Below are positions 55,823 through 64,000 of a stretch of DNA of 64,000 nucleotides, one piece after another (within the stretch, counting starts at the first letter, position 1; every line of letters starts with the position of its first letter). A model generated the notes under the pieces. It saw only the letters and a program-made list of their open reading frames with translations. It was not told the origin of the DNA and made no database searches. Source of the stretch: Benincasa hispida (Eukaryota > Streptophyta > Magnoliopsida > Cucurbitales > Cucurbitaceae); the NCBI RefSeq assembly GCF_009727055.1, contig NC_052353.1, positions 40,300,830 through 40,364,829 on the forward strand, given 5' to 3'. Made by a program: the position numbers and the translations under genes.

Positions 55823-57760
55823 TGAAGGACTGTGAGGTCTGATGCAGAAGCGGAATCAGTCCCACTTTTCAAAATAAAACTTAGAGAACAACAATTATGC
55901 ATACATCACAGAGATTTACAACATGCTTATGAAACAAACAGTGAAGGAAATTAGGGTTAGTCACACTTATCCTTGAAGTCAAAACTTCATGAATTCCTTC
56001 TTGAATAGCCACAGAATATCCTCTTGATTATGAACTAGTACAGTAACCCACCAAGAGGTAATCCTCAGTATTCTCCGTAGGGGAGAATTAGCAAGAGGTA
56101 TGGACTTTACTAATTTTTGGGAGTGGGAGAGGATTTGAGATGAGATGATTATTATTTATTTATTTTGTAGAAAGAAATTGCATTGGGAGAAGACACTGTA
56201 AACTTCTGTGAAGAAGATGAATGAATAACCAAACGTACAACTTCTACTCCGATGATTGATTGAGGAGAGAAAATAGGGGAGAGACTTATAACTTTCTCCT
56301 AAATTAAATTAAAAAAATAATTTAATAAAAGTTTTATATATATATATATATATATGATAACCAACTTATCATATAATATATATTAAACTATATGTTATAT
56401 CAAATATAACACATAATCTATAATTTTTATATTTTATCAAATACAATGTAACCTATAGTTTGAATTCTCTCAACCAATCATGGTATTTAATATAAATCAA
56501 ATTTATATTAAATTTAATTATATGAATCCAATCCATATAATTAGTATTTGAATCATATTCAAATATTTAATTCCTTTCAAAATAAACTTTACATTATAAT
56601 GTATCAAATAAATTATATTAACTATATCACATTTAATTAATTTAAATTAATTATATCATATATTATTAATTCTCTCAATTAATTTGAACAATTCAAACTA
56701 ATCCAAAATTAATTCTCAATAATTCCAGTTGAGCTACAGAGGAGACCTTATGGACCTATAGATTGAAGCTCCAATGGTACTTGAATAATTAATTAAACTC
56801 TCTTAATTAAATTACTCAACATCCATTAACTGTTGGTCACTCATTAAAGACTGACAGCTGCACTCTTTGCACTACAGGTATATTTCTGTGTCTATTAGAT
56901 ATAACCAGTCAATAGTGTGATGATCCTTCACAAATCGCTCATAAGTACAGTTAGGCCAAAATTACCATTTTCCCCTGTAGTTACATCTAACTCTTTAAGT
57001 ACAACTAATCCCTCTAATGAACAATAAGTCATAGTCTAACTATCACCAAACCCTTCTCGAGCCAAAAGAGGGTGTGGCGCCACATTGTTCAAGCCCCAGA
57101 ATCAGCTCTTAAGGGAACAATTTTTCTACTTACCTCGAAATTAGGGAGGGAGTGAATTCTGTCTTGAGTAGTTGTGTTCCCAGCTCCCTAATCAAACGAA
57201 TCCCTAAAATGGTAGATATATTGAGTCGATGATCTAGAACCCATAAAAATCAAAGGATCGTCTTCATAGGCAGGAGTTCATAACTAACTCAGGATTCAGG
57301 TCATGTCACCTATGGTCATCCTGATGAAATGTAAGTCTCTATTATTAATGGTGTTATATAATGAGATTATTCATTTCGTGGTCGGTCTTATACAAATCCT
57401 TTTGTATAGAACACCCTCGCTCACATGTCTCTACATGAATGATCAGGGTCAGATCATTTGTAGAACTATACAACAAACATCTACAAAGCGGATCGTATTC
57501 ATAGTGTCACAAAGATAAGGTATCCAGTCTTATCTATCTACTATAGACCATTTAGGTTATCACTTAAACATGATCCACATGTATATCTCTACATACATTT
57601 TTAAGATACAGAAGATAACCTTGGATGTTAGTTTGTTGGTTTTGTGGGTTAATGGTATTAAATGTCAAATAAAATACCTTAGATTTTATTAAATAAATAA
57701 ATTATTTGTAATTTAACTATAAACTACAAGACCCACGAGATTTAACGCATTAACCCCAAA
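55823..57760 (-). repeat. 3' LTR of Copia D (about 1.94 kb)
   Basis: On + it starts TGAAGGACTGTGAGG and ends GCATTAACCCCAAA, a mutated form of the CCCCAACA end. Homologous over its length to 20190-22180. A (TA)n run of about 12 units lies at 56336-56356. Non-coding. Confidence 0.85.
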
Positions 57761-57866
57761 AATCTCCCACTTGTCCTAGGGTGTACATCATAAAATTTAT
57801 TCTAATACAAAAGTAGACAAAACAAGAAACTATGACATAAAATGCGCCCAGTACAAAATCTCCCAC
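57761..57866 (-). other. Polypurine tract of Copia D, present twice
   Basis: AAATCTCCCACTTG on + (minus-strand CAAGTGGGAGATTT) occurs at the LTR edge (about 57759-57772) and again at about 57857-57870. The first is correctly placed to prime plus-strand synthesis; the second is an extra copy inside the element. Confidence 0.65.
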
Positions 57867-57899
57867 TTGCCCTGGACTAGATATGGCATGTCCTGTAGA

Positions 57900-59540
57900 C
57901 CCATCCTCTGCAGTGACCCTCAAACACCTTAGTCGTGAGGGCTTTTGTAAATAGATCAACAACGTTATGCATCAAAGTTATTTATGTGACGATCATGTTC
58001 CCTTGATGCATAATCTCTCGAATGAGATGATACTTTCGTTCTATGTTTTTCCCACGTTTGTGACTCCTAGTCTCTCAAATATTAGCCACAACACTACTAT
58101 TATCATATTAAAGAATGATGGGTTTAGACATGTCTGAAACCACTTTAAGATCAGTCAAGAACTTTCTGAGCCATACAAGTTCCTTAGCAGCTTCACAAGC
58201 CACTACATACTCAGCCTCCATAGTGGAGTCAGTAATGCACCCTTGCTTGGTGCTCCCTCAGACTACTGCCCCTCCGTTAAGAGTGAACACTGATCTTAAT
58301 GTGGATTTCCTAGAATCCTTATTAGTCTAGAAATCAGAGATCGTGTATCCAGTATGGATCAAATCCTTAAAACAATACACGAGCATGTAGTTTGTCGTTC
58401 TCCAAAGATACTTGAGGATGCTTTTAACGGCGGTCCAATGATCAAATCTTGGATTAGACTAATATCTACTAACTATCCCCATTGCATAGCAGATGTCAAG
58501 TCTAGTACATAACATCGCATACATCAGGCTACCAATAGCTAATGCATAGGGGATCTATCTCATTTCCTCAACCTCTTGAGGTGTCTTAAGACATTGTTCC
58601 TTAAACAAAATAAATTCATGCCTGAAAGGGGCAAAGCTCTCTTAGAGTTCTGCATCGAAAACTTGACAAGCATCTTGTCAATGTACGATGCCTAAGACAG
58701 GGCAGCGTTTTGTTCTTTCGATCTCTAGAGATCTGAATGCCTAAAACAAACTATGCTTCTCCTAAATCTTTCATTTGGAATTGAGTCGCTAGTCAACTTT
58801 TAGTTTCAGTCAGTAGACCTACATCATTCCCAATGAGTAGGATATTGTCAACATACAACACAAGAAAAGCTACTAAACTGTTAATGATTCTCTTGTAAAC
58901 ATAAGGTTCATCAACATTCTAGTCAAATCCATAAGATTTGATCGCAATATCAAATCTTATATTTCAAGATCGAAAAGCTTATTTGAATCCATAAATGGAA
59001 GATTAAGCCTGCAAACTTTTTGCTCTTGCCCTTGGGTTATGAATCCCTCAGGCTACTCCATATATATAGTCTTCTCAAGATTTCTATTAAAAAAGCATTC
59101 TTGATGTCCATTTTCCAAATCTCATAGTCATAATATGAGCCAATAGATAGGAGTATCCAGATAGACTTCAACATGGCAATAGGTGAGAAAGTCTCCCCGT
59201 AGTCGATTCACTCAACTTGGGTATAACTCTTTGCCATAAGTCTAGTCTTGAAGGCTTACACCTTCTCATCAGCACCCCATTTTCTCTTGCAACCTATAGG
59301 TTTAACCCCATTAGGTTGATCTACAAGATCTCAAACTGAATTGAAGTATATAGACTCAATTTCGAGATTCATAGCTTTAATTCATTCATCTTTATCAATA
59401 TCCTCTATTTCCTTCTTGTAAGACAATGAATCCTCAACATCTTTGTTAGCTACAATAGCTAACGAATAGGCGGGTTCAAAAACCTTCCACTATGTCGTGG
59501 CTCCCTCAACATTTGAGATGGATGTGACTTACTAGATGAA
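57900..59540 (-). pseudogene. Copia D reverse transcriptase and RNase H
   Basis: Heavily decayed but collinear. On the minus strand from 59540 down come the linker and WIYKRK-like start (59200-59330), the palm block near 59060-59120 (YMDFKNAF-type context) and the KQAS region near 58960. The YVDD region with a following SLLIGND-like string is at about 58840-58870. RNase H lies below 58700, ending with an AEY/ACEAAKELVWLRKFL-type block at 58130-58250. Stops and shifts occur every few dozen codons. It joins integrase upstream (59541) and the polypurine tract downstream (57870), so the full pol order is present. Confidence 0.82.
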
Positions 59541-60596
59541 CTAATTCAAAAACTCTTGTTGAGGTATGGTCTCTTCAACAACTCTTGTTAAAGGTTCAGT
59601 AGTTTCACTGAAAAGTTCATTTAACACTATCTTACTGTAAGGCTTATGTTCCCTTATGTGGTTTTCTTCTAAGAAGGTAGTATTTGTCAACATAAACACT
59701 TTATTATCTTTAGGATCGTAGAAGTAACCACCTCTTGTTCCTTTAGGATAACCTACAAATAGACACAATTTTGAACGAGGTTCCAATTTCTTAGGATTTT
59801 TCTCAAGCACATGTGTTAGGCAGCCTCAGACCCTGAAATGATGTAAACTACCTTTACAACCATTCTATAATTCCAAAGGTGTTCCAATGACACTTTTGGA
59901 TGGAACGTAGTTCAAAATGTAAGTTGCATCCCAAAACGAGTCAGATAAGGAACCATAACTCATCATAGATCAAGCCATGTCCAACAAGGTTCGATTTCTC
60001 CTTTCTGATACACCATTCTGCTAAGGTATACTGGGTGCCGAGAGTTGGGATACAATTCCATGTTCTATCAAATAGTATTGGAATCTTAGATCCATATACA
60101 CTCCACCTCGATCAGATCAAAATGTTTTAGTTGTTTTATTTAATGTATTTTCAACGTTAGCCTTGTACTCCTTGATCTTTTCAAGAGTTTCAGACTTATG
60201 TTGCATTAAATAAACATACCCATATCTAGAATAATAATCAGTAAAAATGATTAAATATTCAAACACTCCTCTTACCATAACATTCATCGGACCACAGAGG
60301 TCCGAATGTACAAGTTCTAATGGTTCTTTGGCCCTGTGACCCTTTCCAGTAAAAGATCTTTTAGTCCTTTTATCGTTAAGGCATGACTCACATACAGGTA
60401 AAGAATTTTCTTCTAACTCACTTAGAAGTCCATTCTTGACCAATCTTTCAATCCTATTGAGAATTACATGTCCTAATTTTAGGTGCCAAAGATGGGCATC
60501 TTCTATAGAAGAGATTTTCCGTCTTCTATTCTGAGTTACCGAAGTTTTAAATAGTTCAGTATTTAGGAGAGTTTTTGTTACTAATGACCTTAACAC
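59541..60596 (-). pseudogene. Copia D integrase
   Basis: The minus-strand frame at 60117-60596 is open for 159 codons. It has the zinc domain HLWHLKLGH...VCESCLNDKRTKRSF (H-x-x-H/C-x2-C arrangement), then the core start ELVHSDLCGPMNV with the first catalytic Asp region and IIFTDYYSRYGYVYLMQHKSE. Below 60117 a stop replaces the usual residue, and the catalytic middle continues in another frame with further stops. A C-terminal segment is open at 59541-59810 (EKNPKKLEPRSKLCLFVGYPKGTRGGYFYDPKD). This is the most complete integrase of this family in the window, but it is not functional. Confidence 0.88.
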
Positions 60597-60950
60597 ATAA
60601 ATATTATCTTCTAACTTAGCAAAATAAATATTGATACCATTTTGTACATAAACATATTATTTACATTAAAAGATAATGTATAATTTTGTTCAAATAAACA
60701 CTTTACAGAAATTAAGTCCCTCATTAAATTAGGAACTACAAATACATTTTCTAATAAAATATAATTTTTCTGTACAGTAAGCCAGAGACCTCCCACTGCC
60801 CTAGCAGAGACAAGGTGCCTAGTTTTTACACGTATTGTCATCTCACCAGGTGCCAACTGTCGCCAGGAATCATTTCCCTGAAATGAAGAACAAACGTGGT
60901 TAGTGACCCCTGAATCTATTATCACGGCTGAATCATCATTCTCCACTAAA
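60597..60950 (-). pseudogene. Copia D aspartic protease
   Basis: Minus-strand frame 60611-60946: MENDDSAVIIDSGVTNHVC carries the retroviral-type D-S-G active motif (Val in place of the usual Ala/Thr). LAPGEMTIRVKTRHLVSARAVGGLWL and a VFVVPNLMRDLISVKCLFEQ block, common before integrase, follow. The protease would have cleaved the Gag-Pol polyprotein. It lies between gag and integrase, the normal order; the frame ends shortly before integrase starts. Confidence 0.83.
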
Positions 60951-61800
60951 CAAGTTTTTAATACAAGTAAATCGTATTTACCTTTTTTTTTTTTCCAAGT
61001 ATTTGGGACAATTCCCCTTCCAATGTCCCTCCTGGTTGCAATGGAAACAAATTTCCTTTGCAGTCTTGGTTTTCTTGCCCTTTTGGGCAGCAGCTAGTGA
61101 GTTAGCTTTCCTTTTTCCACCTTTCTTCTTCTTCCACTTTTTGGTGTCGGAAGAGGAAAACACAAACTTAGTTCTAGAGATCGAACATCTGAATAAATTT
61201 TTAGAGAACGAGGCAACATTTGTCTCATCCTTCTGTTCCTCGACATTCATCAAAGATTGGAAAGTCTGCAACTCATTGAGCAAAGTGGTCAAGTTATAGT
61301 CAATCCTGTTTATAACATCATTGCTACGAAATTGTATGAAACTTTCAGGAAAAGCTTCCAGGATGAAGCTAATTTGACTGGCCTCATTAATGACAAACTC
61401 GTTCATCTCAACCATACTAAAATGGACCATCATATTGAGAACGTATTCTCGAACAGAGCCCTCTTCTTACATACGGGCATTGAAGATGAATTTAAAAGTG
61501 TCATGCCTAAGTTGAGCGGACGGTTGTACTCCATGATCTTATAGGTAGTGAGTTGGGCTCATGCTTCTTGGCCAAAATATATGCTCGGGCCTTTTCATTT
61601 GCCCTTACCCAATGCTCATATGCCTTCTGAACGTTTCGAGTGACATTTTGAGCTGGGACTGGAAGACATTCCTCCACCAGGACAAATCTTAAGTCATCGA
61701 TGATCAAAACTATATTGATTGTATTTTTCTAGGTGATGTAATTATCGCCAGTTAATTTGTCGGCGACGAGCATATTCAAAGTTGTGGAAGTCATATTGAA
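60951..61800 (-). pseudogene. Copia D gag
   Basis: The minus strand from about 61800 starts with a capsid N-terminus. The frame at 61507-61707 includes LRFVLVEECLPVPAQNVTRNV and AYEHWVRANEKARAYILA. The central capsid part (61440-61505) is shifted. The frame at 60978-61433 continues with MVHFSMVEMNEFVINEASQISFI, NRIDYNLTTLLNELQTFQSL, a basic linker and the zinc knuckle C-x2-C-x4-H-x4-C (CFHCNQEGHWKGNC). Its product would coat the element RNA. At least one frameshift separates the two blocks. Better preserved than the gag of C at 10860-11537. Confidence 0.87.
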
Positions 61801-64000
61801 AATTGCTGAAACATACAATTTATTTATATTAGTAATCCATGCATTACCCACTCTCGAAAAACCAATCAAGTTTAGCAAAATAATTTAATGTACCCTATGT
61901 GACATCTATTTTGCAATAATGTTTCAGTGAGGCAGGGTAAAAGCCACTGTAGGGTGATCAGGTACCCCTTCACTGAAATGAGACCATCTCAACTAATATA
62001 CAGAGCAACTCCTTGTTTCTGTAAATATTAGTCACCATTATTCGGTCAAGAAATTTTTAACTAGCTCAACATTTTCTTGTAAGTGTAACCCCTCATTTTA
62101 GACTCTAGAGTTACACCCCAATGAGCTAACCATAGGAAAAAATCGATTGGGACAAAAACTAAAGCACCCCTATCCATTTTTGGAGTTTGAGTAAATAGTC
62201 ATGCAAATTCCATCCGTAGGGGGACATAAACAAAGATACCTCAAGGCCGAGCATGAAAATTTACTACAAACTAATGAAGGAGGCCATGGAATGTGCTGAC
62301 ACACATCCCGCTCCCATTTACTATAAACACTTTCTCCATTCTTCTTAATATTGACCTATACAAACACCACTCGTAAGGGGACACAAGCAAAGGTGCCTTG
62401 AGGTCGACTATAGGTCTCACGATGTGAACTATGAGGAAGAAACGTGGAAAGAAAAAATGAAGTATCATATACCCCATTTTTCTCCCACTGGGTGTTTTAC
62501 CTAGGTTAATTTTACTTAAAAAAACATGACTATTTATTTTACAAAGTGATTGTTTAAGTTTGCCCAAAAGTAACACCTACTTTGGATAGTTAAAATTTTT
62601 TTATTGATATTCTTTAAACATTTTAACAAACTTTAATCAATAATTTCATACTTAAATCTATCTAATTCACCTTCTATGTCAGTTCTCAGGTAGAGATGTT
62701 CTGTTTCCGTCAACTTAAATACCTTAGCCTAGACAGAACTAGCCTTAGACAAAGGTCCCTCTACATTTTCTACAATTTTAATCTTTTATTAAAACCAATT
62801 TAATCCTATTAAACTGATTAAAAGATTAAACTAATTTCAAATCATATTAGAAATATTGTGATTTTAGGTCTATGTTAATCATATTTTAAACTATTTAAAA
62901 AAATGATTTTAACCTAGGTTTGCATGCAATTCTGAATTATTGATTTTAATTTTTAATCTTATTTAATTATAACGATTGTAAAATAAATGAAACAAATTAA
63001 AACCATACATTGCATTTGATATCATGGTTTGAAAAATTATAACCATGATAAAGTTACCTAAAGTATGCTTCATGCAATTCCCATTTTATTATTTAACATA
63101 CATAATAGTTATATACTAAAGTAATGAAATTCATAATGACATTCATCCATACATTCTAACTATATAGTATAACAATTATAATATAATGATGCATGATAAT
63201 GTCATTAATGCATGCAAACATGTATTATAACATTTATATTATATGATGCATGAGCATGCTATAAAATAAATCATGCAACTATATTACGACATTTATAATA
63301 TTCATGATGCACGATTAAATGCATAACCTATGGTGGGATTTTTTATATGGCATATATTATGACATATATTAATAAAATTAAACCATACCTCAAATGCATA
63401 ATTTAAAGAACAATATATAAACCAGGATTGGACTCCTAAACAATTAATTAAATTAATATAATATTTATATTAATTCAATTAATTAAAAAACTAATTATTA
63501 CAACAAAAGGGTTGTTGAATCGGACACAAAAGCTCAAACCAATCAAGAACCCCTTGAACCAAGCAAACCGGACCGCCCAAGCTTCACGAACCACACGTTT
63601 TTTCCTTCTCGGAGCGATGCAACACTAAGAAAAAATTTCATCCACCTCTTCGCAACGTTGCAATGCTAGGGTACAGCGTTGTAATGCTGTTGTACATTTG
63701 CCTATTGTACAGTCGTGAATTGCTCCGATTTGGGCTTCATTTTCTCTAGAACTTCACCAAAAAACTCACGAGCAACTTAAGACAATAAATTATAGCCTCG
63801 ATTTATTAATTAATGCCTAAAAACAAAAGTCTCTTACAAACCAATTTGAAAAAAAAAAAAAAAAAAAAAAAAAACACAATCCAATCTCGAAACATCCATA
63901 ATTACAAACCATTCATTCATTAACATGAACAACAATATAGTAATACAAATCACACTATCATAGTGATTTAATTCTAGAAAAATAAAAATTGATACAAAAA
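61801..64000 (-). repeat. Copia D untranslated leader (5' LTR beyond window)
   Basis: Non-coding DNA between gag and the unseen 5' LTR. It matches 13561-14120 and 18926-20175 of Copia C. It contains a GCAACGTTGC/AGCGTTGTAATGCT palindrome cluster at 63645-63700 and a 27-base A run from 63848. The long leader, over 2 kb, is a shared trait of this family here. Confidence 0.75.

Overview
The window looks like plant nuclear DNA from a eudicot. Almost all of it is nested LTR retrotransposon debris, with one clear host gene, an intron-containing gene for a basic secretory protein (BSP, zinc peptidase-like) at 28702-30390 (+). A cucurbit is my best guess, from the style of the AT-rich intergenic DNA, a TGATAGA/TCTATCA minisatellite and Copia LTRs starting TGTTGGGGTTGATGCCC. 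That rests on memory, not on a search. I saw no tRNA, rRNA, CRISPR, bacterial-type operon or organelle sequence.

Layout. 1-25.7 kb: a decayed Gypsy element (LTR end at 1-677, gag zinc-knuckle remnant to about 1.85 kb, same-family LTR at 22181-25668) appears to be split by Copia material. There are two Copia fragments on + (1.9-3.5 kb; 3.5-7.8 kb, the latter cut by a 2,925-bp solo LTR at 3650-6574 with a GTTTT duplication). These are followed by a Copia LTR piece, then a minus-strand Copia running from its 5' LTR at 20190-22180 down to reverse transcriptase at about 9 kb. That element's leader is interrupted by a structurally complete small Copia (14126-18920, CATTT duplication), and opposed LTR pieces lie at 11538-13560. 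25.7-31.3 kb: a low-repeat island with the BSP gene and a 255-bp hAT-type MITE with a CTTTCTCT duplication.

31.3-43.4 kb: LTRs of a third Copia type flank a Copia LTR. Into that LTR sits a non-autonomous Tat/Athila-like element with an Asp-type primer site, assembled as LTR-internal-LTR-internal-LTR and bounded by CTACA duplications. 43.5-55 kb: AT-rich DNA made of a roughly 4.47-kb unit repeated two and a bit times. It carries MITEs and a promoter/5'UTR-intron-like module in three copies. 55-64 kb: the 3' end of a short-LTR Copia, broken by a large minus-strand Copia whose 5' end lies beyond the window.

The retroelement genes once supplied gag, protease, integrase, reverse transcriptase and RNase H. 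All copies here carry stops or frameshifts, many of them Gln-to-stop or Arg-to-stop changes of the C-to-T kind. Four perfect 38-bp Tn5/Nextera mate-pair junction adapters (18543, 35106, 35284, 35399) are laboratory sequence left in the assembly. The DNA joined at those points is probably chimeric, so the triple-LTR arrangement should not be trusted. I found no convincing new biological system. The most unusual native features are the repeated 5'UTR-intron module, short palindrome arrays in retroelement leaders, and ORFs shared by the three Tat-like LTRs.
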